This document shows, in pieces, positions 16,683 to 25,091 of a stretch of DNA of 64,000 nt (position 1 is the stretch's first letter; each line of letters opens with the position of its first letter). This DNA is from Flavobacterium cheongpyeongense. GTDB lineage: Bacteria; Bacteroidota; Bacteroidia; Flavobacteriales; Flavobacteriaceae. A program made the translations under genes and the position numbers. The stretch spans positions 124,001 through 188,000 of the forward strand of contig NZ_QJHK01000001.1 in NCBI RefSeq assembly GCF_003202435.1, given 5' to 3'. The notes beneath the pieces are model-generated. The model worked only from the letters and a program-made list of their open reading frames with translations. It ran no database searches and was not told the DNA's origin.

Positions 16683-17636
16683 ATGAGTTTTTTTAAAAAA
16701 TTATTCTCAGCCGAGAAAAAAGAGACTTTAGACAAAGGTCTTGAAAAAACAAAAACAACTTTTTTCTCCAAGCTAAGCAAAGCTGTAGCAGGAAAATCTA
16801 AAGTCGATGATGATGTTTTAGATAATCTGGAAGAAATTTTGGTAGCCTCTGATGTTGGTGTAAATACCACTTTGAAAATTATTGAAAGAATTGAAAAACG
16901 TGTCGCTGAAGATAAGTATTTAGGAACAGACGAGTTAAACCAAATTCTTCGTGATGAAATAGGGGCCTTATTATCTGAAACAAACAGGGGTGAAGCAACC
17001 GAATTTGAAATCCCAAAAGATAAAAAGCCTTATGTTTTAATGGTAGTTGGTGTGAATGGTGTAGGCAAAACTACTACTATTGGTAAACTGGCTTATCAGT
17101 TTAAAAAGGCTGGTTATAAAGTAGTCTTGGGAGCAGCCGATACGTTTCGTGCTGCTGCTATTGATCAATTGCAAATTTGGGCTGATCGTGTTGATGTTCC
17201 AATAGTAAGGCAGAATATGGGAAGTGACCCTGCTTCTGTAGCTTTTGATACTTTGCAGTCAGCCGTAGCTCAAAATGCAGATGTGGTTATAATTGATACT
17301 GCTGGACGTTTGCACAACAAAATCAACTTAATGAATGAACTTTCAAAAGTAAAACGTGTCATGCAGAAAGTAGTTGCTGATGCGCCTCATGATGTACTTT
17401 TGGTCTTAGATGGTTCTACGGGGCAAAATGCTTTTGAACAGGCTAAACAATTTACGGCAGCGACAGAAGTAACTTCTCTGGCTGTTACAAAATTAGACGG
17501 AACTGCAAAAGGCGGGGTTGTAATTGGTATTTCAGATCAGTTTCAGATTCCTGTAAAATATATTGGTGTAGGCGAAGGAATTGAAGATTTACAGGTCTTC
17601 AATAAATATGAATTCGTAGATAGTTTCTTTAAATAA
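16683..17636 (+). CDS. ftsY: Signal recognition particle receptor FtsY
   Basis: FtsY is the SRP receptor GTPase that docks ribosome-nascent chain complexes at the inner membrane for co-translational insertion. The 317-residue form has a short acidic/lysine-rich N-terminus in place of a long A domain, then the N domain (residues about 25-100) and the G domain. GTPase motifs visible are G1 GVNGVGKTT (123-131), ADTFRAAAIDQL, DTAGR, and TKLDGTAKGG (G4/G5), with the C-terminal GVGEGIEDLQVF closing segment. The lack of an extended A domain is usual for Bacteroidota. Confidence 0.98.
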   Translation: MSFFKKLFSAEKKETLDKGLEKTKTTFFSKLSKAVAGKSKVDDDVLDNLEEILVASDVGVNTTLKIIERIEKRVAEDKYLGTDELNQILRDEIGALLSETNRGEATEFEIPKDKKPYVLMVVGVNGVGKTTTIGKLAYQFKKAGYKVVLGAADTFRAAAIDQLQIWADRVDVPIVRQNMGSDPASVAFDTLQSAVAQNADVVIIDTAGRLHNKINLMNELSKVKRVMQKVVADAPHDVLLVLDGSTGQNAFEQAKQFTAATEVTSLAVTKLDGTAKGGVVIGISDQFQIPVKYIGVGEGIEDLQVFNKYEFVDSFFK

Positions 17637-17651
17637 ATTTTTTACAATAAA

Positions 17652-17831
17652 ATGGGTTTTTATTCTTTTAAAAATATATCTCCTGTTGCGTTTTATTTTG
17701 CAAGCGTTCTAAGTTTTGTTTTAGCAAATGTATTAAAGGATAAAAGTTTGTCTTTTTACTATATTTTATTGGTTTTAGGTCTTGCCTTCTTTTTTGCAGG
17801 AATGTTAAAAAGAATCCGCACAAAGCGATAG
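17652..17831 (+). CDS. Small two-helix membrane protein
   Basis: A 59-residue frame starts 15 bases after ftsY. It encodes two hydrophobic segments (ISPVAFYFASVLSFVLAN and FYYILLVLGLAFFFAGML) separated by a charged turn (LKDKS), and a basic tail (KRIRTKR). It looks like a genuine small inner-membrane protein, probably co-transcribed with ftsY and with the next lipoprotein gene 33 bases downstream. I recognise no family, and no function can be assigned. The inferred orientation places both termini in the cytoplasm. Confidence 0.65.
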   Translation: MGFYSFKNISPVAFYFASVLSFVLANVLKDKSLSFYYILLVLGLAFFFAGMLKRIRTKR

Positions 17832-17864
17832 TGTTGTTATTGTCTGTCTTTTCTGTTTAATTTC

Positions 17865-18476
17865 ATGAAATATTATAGTATCCTCTTGCTCTTTATTCAT
17901 CTTTCCTGCACAAACAAGAAAGATGAAAAAGATGCAAAAGGATTTCAGACAGAACAACAAAAGGTAATTGTTGTTCAGCCTTTAGGTAATTTTAAATTAA
18001 ATCAGGCTGAAAAAGTTTTTAAGCAAATTAAGACGATTAACTCTAATGTGGTTCTAAGACAAAATATTTCTTTTCCATCAAATTCCTTTTATGACCCCAG
18101 AAACAGATATCGTGCCGACAGTATTATTAAAAACCTTAAAAAGAGTATCGGTAAAGATTCAGTAATTGTTGGATTGTCACATTTTGATATCAGTACAACT
18201 AAAAGCGGTATTAAAGATTGGGGTGTAATGGGCTTGGGGTATAGACCGGGAAGAGCCTGTGTTGTTTCAGATTTTAGATTGTCAGTCAAAAATAAAAATC
18301 AACAGTTTTATAAATTAATTCTGCATGAATTAGGTCATACAGCTGGATTGCCTCATTGTAAGGTTAAAACTTGTCTGATGCGGGATGCTGAGGGTCGTAA
18401 TCCTTTAGATCAGGAAAAAAGCTTCTGCAGGGAATGCAAAAGCTTTTTGAAAAGTAAAGGCTGGCAATTGATCTAA
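17865..18476 (+). CDS. Archaemetzincin-like (M54) zinc metalloprotease lipoprotein
   Basis: This 203-residue protein has a lipoprotein signal peptide (ILLLFIHLSC, cysteine near residue 15), so it is predicted to be lipid-anchored in the periplasm or outer membrane. The C-terminal HELGHTAGLPHC, then CLM and FCREC, fits the archaemetzincin (M54) zinc signature, HExxHxxGxxHC followed by C-x-M and a CxxC pair. A peptidase role is inferred; archaemetzincin substrates are poorly known. It probably shares a transcript with ftsY and the small membrane protein. Confidence 0.8.
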   Translation: MKYYSILLLFIHLSCTNKKDEKDAKGFQTEQQKVIVVQPLGNFKLNQAEKVFKQIKTINSNVVLRQNISFPSNSFYDPRNRYRADSIIKNLKKSIGKDSVIVGLSHFDISTTKSGIKDWGVMGLGYRPGRACVVSDFRLSVKNKNQQFYKLILHELGHTAGLPHCKVKTCLMRDAEGRNPLDQEKSFCRECKSFLKSKGWQLI

Positions 18477-18509
18477 AAACTATTGATTTTATAAATTAAG
18501 TGTTTTAAC

Positions 18510-19580
18510 TTATTGGTATAAAGCACTAATTTTTGTCCATAATTCTTCATCAAAACCGGATAAGGCAAAAGTTGGATTTTCAGGATTTGCAACATCTCCC
18601 ATTCTAATGACTACCATTTTTTTGCTTGGAATCACGTATATTTTTTGGTCATTTTTGCCTAAAGCCATAAACATGTCGTTTGGACCGGTAGGAATTAAAC
18701 TTCCATTAAATTGTAGTTGAGATTGCGGTAAATGATAACTGGCTTTTCCGTTAAGCCACCATAAATAACCGTATCCCAAATTGATATTTTGTGATGTAGT
18801 TGTTGCTTCATTAAAAAAGGCTTCGTTTAAAATAGTAGTGTTGTCCCATTTACCTTTATTGAGCATCAAAAGTCCAAAGCGGGCCATGCTTCTTGATGTA
18901 CTTGCATAAACGCTATTATTATCAATTTGTACCCAAGTACCATTCATTCCAATTTTATCCCTTAATTTGGCGTTGAAATAATTTTGCCAGGTTTGTTTAC
19001 TTGCCTGTGCAACTACATCCTGTAACTTTACATATACATTGTGATATGCCCAGCGTGTTCCTGCATTGGCTTTGTAATTTAGACTGGCAGGATCAACAGC
19101 GTCTGTGCTCTCATCTAGTCCTGATGTCATGTTTAGTAAATTTTTGCAGGTAATTAGGTTTTCCTGAGCAATCGTTTCGCTTGTCCAGCCCTGACCGATA
19201 TAGTCCGAAACCTTATTATTGATGTTAATAAGACCTTCTTGTTGTGCAATTCCTGTGACTGTTGAGGTCAATGTTTTTCCGGCACTTGCCCAATACCAAT
19301 TTGTCGTTGCTGAATGACCGTTGAAGTAATTTTCTAAAACGATTCTTCCATTTACTAAAACTATAAATGATTTTGAGTGTTTAAGTTCCAGGTAATCCAA
19401 AAGTGGCTGTACCGCATTTTGGTTCCATTTTAGGTCTGAAATTGATGTTGTTTCCCAAGTGGTTCCGCTTGCGGGAGGAAAGTACATAGTTTGTGTTGGG
19501 GTGGTATCCGAAGTGTTGTCGTCTTTACTGCAACTTACAAAGAATAGCAGGATCAGGATTTTAAAAAATGTTTTGGTCAT
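18510..19580 (-). CDS. Serine hydrolase, class C beta-lactamase-like lipoprotein
   Basis: This 356-residue protein of the beta-lactamase/esterase superfamily has a lipoprotein signal (ILILLFFVSCSKDD), then the catalytic SxxK in WASAGKTLTS (serine near residue 94) and the YxN equivalent in AYHNVYVKL. The third element (KTG/HxG) is not obvious; a GKN segment (MALGKNDQK) may stand in for it. Such proteins act as esterases, D-amino-acid peptidases or uncharacterised hydrolases more often than true beta-lactamases. It is convergent with the archaemetzincin gene, with no clear terminator between them. Substrate unknown. Confidence 0.85.
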   Translation of the reverse strand: MTKTFFKILILLFFVSCSKDDNTSDTTPTQTMYFPPASGTTWETTSISDLKWNQNAVQPLLDYLELKHSKSFIVLVNGRIVLENYFNGHSATTNWYWASAGKTLTSTVTGIAQQEGLININNKVSDYIGQGWTSETIAQENLITCKNLLNMTSGLDESTDAVDPASLNYKANAGTRWAYHNVYVKLQDVVAQASKQTWQNYFNAKLRDKIGMNGTWVQIDNNSVYASTSRSMARFGLLMLNKGKWDNTTILNEAFFNEATTTSQNINLGYGYLWWLNGKASYHLPQSQLQFNGSLIPTGPNDMFMALGKNDQKIYVIPSKKMVVIRMGDVANPENPTFALSGFDEELWTKISALYQ

Positions 19581-19710
19581 GGTTTTATTTTTTTTGGTTT
19601 CGTGGTTTGACCAAAAATAAGCAAAATAGTTTAATGGGTTTTGCTGATTTTAATTTCTTTTTCAGCTTATAAGGTTATCTTTGTAGTTCGATAAATTGCT
19701 TTTGAAAACC

Positions 19711-19795
19711 GGAGCCCTAGCCCTGATGGAAGCGACATCCTTTTACCTGCTGCTGTCAGCAGGTAAAAGATATAGCGTACAGCAGGAATTGCTTC
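19711..19795 (-). repeat. Dispersed hairpin element, variant copy C
   Basis: Read on the minus strand it contains GCTATATCTTTT, a 12-base perfect stem (19741-19752 with 19757-19768, four-base loop), and AAAAGGATGTCGCTTCCATC, the same core as the full copies at 14234 and 42799. Its outer ends differ (a GGGCTAGGGCTCC end and no GGGCGTG), so it is a subtype or half-element. It lies just before a lipoprotein gene on the plus strand. Confidence 0.65.
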
Positions 19796-19811
19796 TTGTA
19801 AATAACATGAT

Positions 19812-20252
19812 ATGAAAAATACTTTTATGATTTTGGTTCTATTGCTTTTGTTTGTAGGCTGCAAAGAGGAAATAAAACCTGAAGATATTGCAAAACTCAA
19901 CGGTTATTGGGAAATTGAAAAAGTGGTTTTTGATAAAGGTGATGAGAAAATATACGGAATGAATGAGAATTTTGATTTCTTTAAAATTAAAGGTAAAAAA
20001 GGAACCCGAACTAAAGTTATGGCCCAGCTTGACGGGACTTTCCTAACGACTAATACGTTTGAAAATGTTACAGTTCGGTTTACAGACAAAGGCACTTTTC
20101 TGGACTATAAAACGAATTATGCAAAGTGGAGTGAGGAATTGATTTCGATTTCGGATGCAACTTTTGTGGTAAAAAACAATCAGAATAAAGAATATCATTA
20201 TAAAAAATCAGGACCAGTAAATTTATTAAACGATGGCAAAAAGACTAAATAA
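19812..20252 (+). CDS. Small lipoprotein, lipocalin-like fold possible
   Basis: This 146-residue protein has a lipoprotein signal (ILVLLLLFVGCKEE). The mature part starts with a LNGYWEIEKVVFDKG segment of the kind found in lipocalin-like Bacteroidota lipoproteins, followed by alternating beta-strand patterns. No catalytic motif is visible. It overlaps the following DUF721 gene by 20 bases, so the two are co-expressed. I recognise no characterised homologue. A role in the envelope is inferred only from the lipidation signal. Confidence 0.75.
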   Translation: MKNTFMILVLLLLFVGCKEEIKPEDIAKLNGYWEIEKVVFDKGDEKIYGMNENFDFFKIKGKKGTRTKVMAQLDGTFLTTNTFENVTVRFTDKGTFLDYKTNYAKWSEELISISDATFVVKNNQNKEYHYKKSGPVNLLNDGKKTK

Positions 20253-20529
20253 CGAAAGTACGATTGGGGCTGTTTTGCAACAGATTATTGAGGTAAATAA
20301 GTTACAGTCAGGAATGGATCAGATTGATGTACGCGATGCGTGGAAGGAATTGATGGGAAGCGGAGTTAATACCTATACTAAGAATGTGATCCTGAAAGGG
20401 AGTACACTTTATGTTGAACTGGGATCTGCGGTTTTAAGAGAGGAATTAAGTCACGGAAAATCTAAAATCGTTAAAATGATTAATGAAGAATTAGGTCGTG
20501 ATGTGGTGAAGGATGTGGTTTTGAGATAG
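20233..20529 (+). CDS. DUF721 protein
   Basis: This 98-residue protein matches the DUF721 (DciA/zinc-ribbon-less) family: TIGAVLQQIIEVNKLQ, a central VRDAWKELMG motif, LYVELGSAVLREELSH and a KMINEELG segment. DciA-type members load the replicative helicase in many bacteria, but short members of Bacteroidota have not been characterised as far as I know. Its start lies within the last 20 bases of the lipoprotein gene, which suggests translational coupling. A strong bidirectional terminator follows 34 bases after the stop. Confidence 0.85.
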   Translation: MAKRLNNESTIGAVLQQIIEVNKLQSGMDQIDVRDAWKELMGSGVNTYTKNVILKGSTLYVELGSAVLREELSHGKSKIVKMINEELGRDVVKDVVLR

Positions 20530-20563
20530 GAATATAGTATTCAGTATCAGTATTTTGTTTGTA

Positions 20564-20598
20564 AAAAATGCCGATTCAAATTTTGAATCGGCATTTTT
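20564..20598. terminator. Bidirectional intrinsic terminator
   Basis: A 17-base perfect inverted repeat (AATGCCGATTC with GAATCGGCATT, A and T runs on either side) separates the DUF721 gene from convergent ndk. Confidence 0.92.
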
Positions 20599-20645
20599 AT
20601 TATTGCTAAGTAAATTCCTGACAGCTAAAAGCTGAACTCTGAGTA

Positions 20646-21065
20646 CTAAAACTGCTCTCTTCCTGAAAAATGGAATGCGCTTTCGATCGCAGCATTTTCG
20701 TCGCTATCAGATCCGTGAACAGCATTTTCTCCGATAGAAGTTGCGTATGCTTTACGGATAGTTCCTTCTGCAGCTTCAGCAGGATTTGTAGCTCCAATTA
20801 AAGTTCTGAAATCTTCTACAGCGTTGTCTTTTTCTAAAATAGCAGCAACAATTGGTCCCCGTGACATGAATTCAACTAATTCTCCGTAAAAAGGTCTTTC
20901 TGCATGGACTGCATAAAATGCTTTTGCATCAGCAACAGTTAATTGCGTTAATTTTAAAGAAACGATTTTGAAACCGCCATTTGTAATCATTGCAAGGATA
21001 TTCCCAATGTGTCCGTTTGCAACAGCATCCGGTTTAATCATTGTAAAAGTTCTATTTGTAGCCAT
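20646..21065 (-). CDS. ndk: Nucleoside-diphosphate kinase
   Basis: This 139-residue enzyme transfers the terminal phosphate of ATP to nucleoside diphosphates through a phosphohistidine. The family is clear from [16 protein letters not shown] at the N-terminus, the ERPFY segment, and the active-site [12 protein letters not shown] with His117. The length is standard for bacterial enzymes. It is convergent with the DUF721 gene across a strong terminator and is transcribed alone. Confidence 0.98.
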   Translation of the reverse strand: MATNRTFTMIKPDAVANGHIGNILAMITNGGFKIVSLKLTQLTVADAKAFYAVHAERPFYGELVEFMSRGPIVAAILEKDNAVEDFRTLIGATNPAEAAEGTIRKAYATSIGENAVHGSDSDENAAIESAFHFSGREQF

Positions 21066-21089
21066 TTTTTGTGTTTTTTAAATTTGGTG

Positions 21090-21097
21090 CAAAAATA
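21090..21097 (-). promoter_or_regulatory. Possible -7 element of ndk
   Basis: TATTTTTG on the minus strand matches TAnnTTTG and lies 24 bases upstream of the ndk start. No TTTG -33 box is obvious at the usual distance. Confidence 0.4.
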
Positions 21098-21376
21098 GAA
21101 CTTTTTTGTGAATTGATTTTAATAAATTCATAATTAAAATAGGTTTGAATGGTGTTTTGAATAATAAAATTTAGTATAAAAAAAGACGCACTGCTGTATG
21201 CCTCTACTATTGTCTCTACATTTTTGCGTATCTATAAATTGCAAATGTATTTTAAACTTTAAATATTAATTTATTTCTGTAGAATATCCACAAAATAAAC
21301 CGCTATTTGGTTTGAAAAAATAATTTAGAACAGAGTGATTGTTTTATCCTGAATTATTTCAGTATTTTGTATGTGA
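21098..21376. other. Gap between ndk and bshC
   Basis: Apart from the possible ndk promoter at its right-hand start, I see no gene, terminator or clear repeat here. The sequence is AT-rich with scattered T runs. Confidence 0.5.
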
Positions 21377-22966
21377 TTATAGGGTGATAATTGAAAAAAT
21401 AGTCTCTAAAGGTTTTAGTTTTTGAGTTAATAATGGAATTAATTGCTCTCCTTTTTCTAAATAAAATTCAGAAAAATTTGCCTGACGTTCCTGCAAACTG
21501 TTATTTGGGAACAATTCACACTGCAAATCAGTAACTCTTTCTAATTGATCGTGCAATTTTCTTTTTTGAGCTTTTAACAAACGTTTTTCCAGATTTTCCA
21601 AGCCTCTCATCTGTTTAACCTCCTGTGCTTTTACTGCACCCGAAAAAGATTTATCGGTTTGTTCAGCCAATTCATAAAGATATCGAAACTGGGTTTTCAG
21701 AATTTCTTTTTGGGCAGATAAATCAATTGGGAAAGCTGATATTTTGTGTGTTACAGCGTTTAATAAAACTTCTTGTTTTGTAAATAGGTCTTTCCAGTTT
21801 AAATGTAACTGTTCTGCTTTTTTGACCTGCTTTTCTGTTGCTAAAAGCACCGAATTACGGACTAACACCATCGGAAAGGTAATGTCAACGGCATCAAAAA
21901 ACGACTTCAATTCCAGCCAGTATGCAATTTCCCCGCCTCCGCCAATATAGCATAAATTGGGTAAAATAATTTCCTGATACAACGGTCGCATGATGACATT
22001 AGGACTAAACTTTTCTGGATTTTCTTCTAGTTCAGATAAAATTTCTTCTTCAGAAAATGATGTTTTTGTATTGTTAACGAAGTATTTATCGTTTTCTAAA
22101 ATGATTCTTTCGCGTAAGTTGTCTTCAATATAAAACAAATTAATCTCACGTGGATTTACCTGAACGGTATAATCTGCCAGTTTTTCTATTGTTTTCTGAA
22201 CCTTTTTAAACGAGGTTTGTTGTACCAGTTCCTCTTTTGCATACGGAATAAAAGCACGTTTTAAGTCGGCATCATCTGCATCAATGATAACCAAGCCTTG
22301 TGAAGCAAATAAACTATTGGCTAAAAAACGGGTTGCATCAGCAAGATTGTCGTGTTTTAAATAAGTATCTTCAAAGAGCTTTTTTAGCGTCTTTGCGTTG
22401 GTACTTGATCCCAATTCGAGGGCATAAATTTCAAGGAATTCGGTTAAACCTTCAGTTGAAAGTCTCCCAACAGGCCCTGTACTTTCTTTGTTCCAACGGA
22501 ATTTTTTTCCTTTGAAATTGAAATAATTGATCTCTTCAAAGTCATGATCTTCAGTTGCCATCCAGTAAATCGGAATAAAATTATTCGATGGGTATTTCGA
22601 CTTTAATTCTTTGGTAAGGTTAATTGTCGAGATGATTTTATATAAAAAATACAAAGGACCGCTGAATAAATTTAGCTGATGTCCTGTGGTAATTGTAAAT
22701 GTATTTTCGAGCGCTAAAAGTTCAATATTTTGTTTAGTCGAATCTGAGATTTCGATATTTTTATATTGCTTTTTTAGCGTATTCACTAGCAGAACACGGT
22801 TTGCATTATCAAAATTTGATTGCTTTTCGACGATTTGTTTTTCGAAATTTTCAAGTGTTGGAAAATGATTGTACAGCGGTTTTAATTCTGGTTTCTGATC
22901 TAAATAGTCTTGCATCAATTTAGAGAAATACCCTGAGTTTTGATAGCTGATACAGTCGGTTGGCAT
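21377..22966 (-). CDS. bshC: Bacillithiol biosynthesis cysteine-adding enzyme BshC
   Basis: BshC is proposed to add cysteine to glucosaminyl-malate in the last step of bacillithiol synthesis. The 529-residue length and the order of conserved blocks fit the family. These are an N-terminal PTDCISYQNSGYFSKL, FTITTGHQLNLFSGPLYFLYK, PIYWMATEDHDFEEINY, PNVIMRPLYQEIILPNLCYI followed by GGGGEIAYWLELK, and a long C-terminal coiled coil. The Rossmann-like core includes the GHQ and EDHD motifs. Bacillithiol is used by many Bacteroidota as the main low-molecular-weight thiol, which fits this organism. The gene is monocistronic and divergent from the MFS gene. Confidence 0.95.
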   Translation of the reverse strand: MPTDCISYQNSGYFSKLMQDYLDQKPELKPLYNHFPTLENFEKQIVEKQSNFDNANRVLLVNTLKKQYKNIEISDSTKQNIELLALENTFTITTGHQLNLFSGPLYFLYKIISTINLTKELKSKYPSNNFIPIYWMATEDHDFEEINYFNFKGKKFRWNKESTGPVGRLSTEGLTEFLEIYALELGSSTNAKTLKKLFEDTYLKHDNLADATRFLANSLFASQGLVIIDADDADLKRAFIPYAKEELVQQTSFKKVQKTIEKLADYTVQVNPREINLFYIEDNLRERIILENDKYFVNNTKTSFSEEEILSELEENPEKFSPNVIMRPLYQEIILPNLCYIGGGGEIAYWLELKSFFDAVDITFPMVLVRNSVLLATEKQVKKAEQLHLNWKDLFTKQEVLLNAVTHKISAFPIDLSAQKEILKTQFRYLYELAEQTDKSFSGAVKAQEVKQMRGLENLEKRLLKAQKRKLHDQLERVTDLQCELFPNNSLQERQANFSEFYLEKGEQLIPLLTQKLKPLETIFSIITL

Positions 22967-23193
22967 AATTTTGAATTTATTTTTGACAGCTGTAAATTTA
23001 ATGAAAATATGCAGTTAAAAATGGTTTTAACGATTGCTTATGATTTGATTTTTGATTTTTGGTTTAAAAACTTTGTAATCAGGTTTTTAGTTTTTGAGAA
23101 GTTGTGTAACATTGAAAATTTATAAAATTTGTTAAAAAACGTGAGTGTTATGAAACTAATTTTTCTAAAACTGAATTATTGATAATGAAACTT

Positions 23194-23201
23194 TATTTTT
23201 G
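23194..23201 (+). promoter_or_regulatory. Possible -7 element of the MFS gene
   Basis: TATTTTTG matches the Bacteroidota -7 consensus and lies 27 bases before the ATG at 23229. The -33 region has no clear TTTG. Confidence 0.35.
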
Positions 23202-23228
23202 CAGGTAAAAAAGTTATATCACAGCTGT

Positions 23229-24506
23229 ATGAAAAATAACCCAAATCAAAAGAACTCCTTAAAGCATGTTCTGTTTGGAAGCCTTATTGGCACCACAATT
23301 GAATTTTTTGATTTTTATATTTATGCCAATGCAGCCGTATTGGTTTTTCCTCAATTATTTTTTCCCGGTTCAGATGCTACCATGGCAACTTTAGAATCAT
23401 TGGCCACTTTTTCAATTGCCTTTTTATCACGTCCGTTGGGTTCTGCTTTTTTTGGGCATTATGGAGATAAAATCGGTCGAAAATTTACTTTAGTTGCCGC
23501 GTTATTAACTATGGGAATTTCTACCGTTACAATAGGATTTTTACCTGGTTATGCGAGTATTGGTGTTGCAGCTCCGTTATTATTGATGCTTTGCCGATTC
23601 GGGCAAGGTGTTGGTTTAGGAGGAGAGTGGGGAGGAGCCGTTTTACTGGCGATTGAAAATGCCCCACCACATAAACGTGCCTGGTATGGAATGTTTCCGC
23701 AATTGGGAGCTCCAATCGGATTGCTGCTGTCAGGAGGAACTTTTTTATTGTTGACAGACTCTATGAGTAATGAAGATTTTATGAATTATGGCTGGAGAAT
23801 TCCTTTTATTGCGAGTTCACTTTTGGTAATAGTAGGTTTTTATATCAGAACAAAAATTACTGAGACGCCATCATTTGAAAATTCTAAAAAAGAAGCCGAA
23901 GAAGTAAAAGTTCCGTTTTTAACATTGGTTAAATCCTATAAAAATCAATTGATTTTTGGTACACTTGCAGCAGTTACAACATTTTTGGTGTTTTATCTTA
24001 TGACTGTATTTACCCTCAGCTGGGTCACTTCTGATTTAGGTTATGTCAAAAGAGATGCTTTATTGATCCAATTGTTTTCGGTATTGTTTTTCGCTCTTTT
24101 TATTCCCATTTCAGCTTTGGTTGCCGATAAAATTGGCCGTCGTAAAATATTAATTTTCACTACAATTGCTATTGCTGCTTTTGGATTTTTCTTTTCGTTA
24201 TTCCTTAATTCCGGAAGTCCGTTTTTAGTAACGGCTTTTGTTTGTATCGGAATGTCTCTCATGGGCTTTACTTATGGGCCTCTGGGAACATTTTTATCAG
24301 AGTTATTTCCTACCACTGTTCGTTATTCAGGTGCATCTTTAACCTTTAATCTGGCCGGAATTTTAGGAGCTGCATTTGCGCCCATGATTGCGATCTGGCT
24401 GGCAAGTACGTATGGTTTGAATTATGTTGGTTTTTACCTGATTATTGCAGCTATTATTTCGTTAGTTTCCTTTTTAGTGATTTCTAAAAAAGTACATCAG
24501 TTTTAA
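23229..24506 (+). CDS. MFS metabolite:proton symporter (MHS/ShiA-ProP type)
   Basis: This is a 425-residue, 12-helix inner-membrane transporter. The N-terminal FGSLIGTTIEFFDFYIYANA and the loop FGHYGDKIGRKFTL (D-x-x-G-R-K between helices 2 and 3) are diagnostic of the metabolite:H+ symporter subfamily. CRFGQGVGLGGEWGGAVLLA and the second-half loop DKIGRRKIL support it. Substrates in this subfamily include shikimate, proline/betaine and organic acids; specificity cannot be read. The frame opens earlier at a TTG (23199), but the ATG at 23229 starts the normal N-terminus. A terminator follows directly. Confidence 0.92.
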   Translation: MKNNPNQKNSLKHVLFGSLIGTTIEFFDFYIYANAAVLVFPQLFFPGSDATMATLESLATFSIAFLSRPLGSAFFGHYGDKIGRKFTLVAALLTMGISTVTIGFLPGYASIGVAAPLLLMLCRFGQGVGLGGEWGGAVLLAIENAPPHKRAWYGMFPQLGAPIGLLLSGGTFLLLTDSMSNEDFMNYGWRIPFIASSLLVIVGFYIRTKITETPSFENSKKEAEEVKVPFLTLVKSYKNQLIFGTLAAVTTFLVFYLMTVFTLSWVTSDLGYVKRDALLIQLFSVLFFALFIPISALVADKIGRRKILIFTTIAIAAFGFFFSLFLNSGSPFLVTAFVCIGMSLMGFTYGPLGTFLSELFPTTVRYSGASLTFNLAGILGAAFAPMIAIWLASTYGLNYVGFYLIIAAIISLVSFLVISKKVHQF

Positions 24507-24529
24507 TATTTCTGAAACTAACTATACCG

Positions 24530-24559
24530 AGGTAACGAGTTATTCGTTACCTTTTTTTT
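24530..24559 (+). terminator. Intrinsic terminator of the MFS gene
   Basis: A nine-base stem (AGGTAACGA with TCGTTACCT), five-base loop and a run of eight T residues. Confidence 0.9.
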
Positions 24560-24673
24560 GGAATAATCTTAAAAAAACCTTGATTTTTTATGCTTTATGG
24601 AATTTGTTTCAAATATGTAAGTGTTTGATTTTTAATTTATCGAAAATTTTTTTAAGAAAATTTTATGATTTAA

Positions 24674-24706
24674 TTTGTTTATTAAAAAAATAATTCACAA
24701 AATTTG
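24674..24706 (+). promoter_or_regulatory. Candidate promoter of the mini-gene
   Basis: TTTG at 24674-24677 and AAAATTTG at 24699-24706 (one mismatch from TAnnTTTG) are separated by 21 bases. The predicted transcript would start about 34 bases before the ATG at 24747. Confidence 0.45.
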
Positions 24707-24746
24707 CATCAGAAAATAAATAATTAACTATTAATAAACGAAGACA

Positions 24747-24833
24747 ATGTTTGTATTAAACCTTACCTCTCAAAACATCGCATCAGGATCAGATTCTGTT
24801 GGCATGTATCTTCGTGGCTTTTCTCAATCATAG
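24747..24833 (+). CDS. Candidate 28-residue peptide gene
   Basis: A short frame encodes MFVLNLTSQNIASG and ends in VGMYLRGFSQS. It is rich in Ser, Gly, Asn and Gln, with no transmembrane stretch, and uses C-ending codons (AAC, ACC, ATC, GGC) more than the surrounding AT-rich DNA. It lies between a candidate promoter and a strong terminator, in a 585-base gap with no other gene, so a transcript of about 175 bases is expected. I recognise no family. It could be a small protein, a signalling or leader peptide, or the spacer of a structured small RNA that happens to contain a frame. Coding status is unproven. Confidence 0.45.
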   Translation: MFVLNLTSQNIASGSDSVGMYLRGFSQS

Positions 24834-24855
24834 CAAATCATTTTAAGATATGAAC

Positions 24856-24889
24856 AAGCCCGAAGGAAAATAACTTTCGGGCTTTTTTT
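24856..24889 (+). terminator. Intrinsic terminator of the mini-gene
   Basis: A nine-base perfect stem (AAGCCCGAA with TTCGGGCTT) followed by seven T residues, 23 bases after the 28-residue frame. No other gene precedes it since the MFS terminator, which implies a separate transcript. Confidence 0.88.
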
Positions 24890-25091
24890 ATTCTAGACAC
24901 TTCAAAAATTCCCGATTACTAAGAACTGAATTTATCTGTTTCAGATAAAATGTTTATCAAAATCTATTGCTCTGATTTTGCATCATGTTTTGCACATATT
25001 TTTATATCATAATTGTTTGATGTAAAGCATTTCATTTTGTAAAAAAGAAACAGTCAATATTGATTTTGGAAATTTTAATAATAAAAATCAA

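Noticed and set aside
18510..19580. True class C beta-lactamase (antibiotic resistance gene)
   Set aside because: The lipoprotein signal, absent KTG motif and lack of AmpC-specific segments point to a general serine hydrolase of the superfamily.
21066..21376. Possible tRNA or small RNA in the ndk-bshC gap
   Set aside because: No cloverleaf, terminator or conserved stem was found; no tRNA or rRNA gene was recognised in the window.
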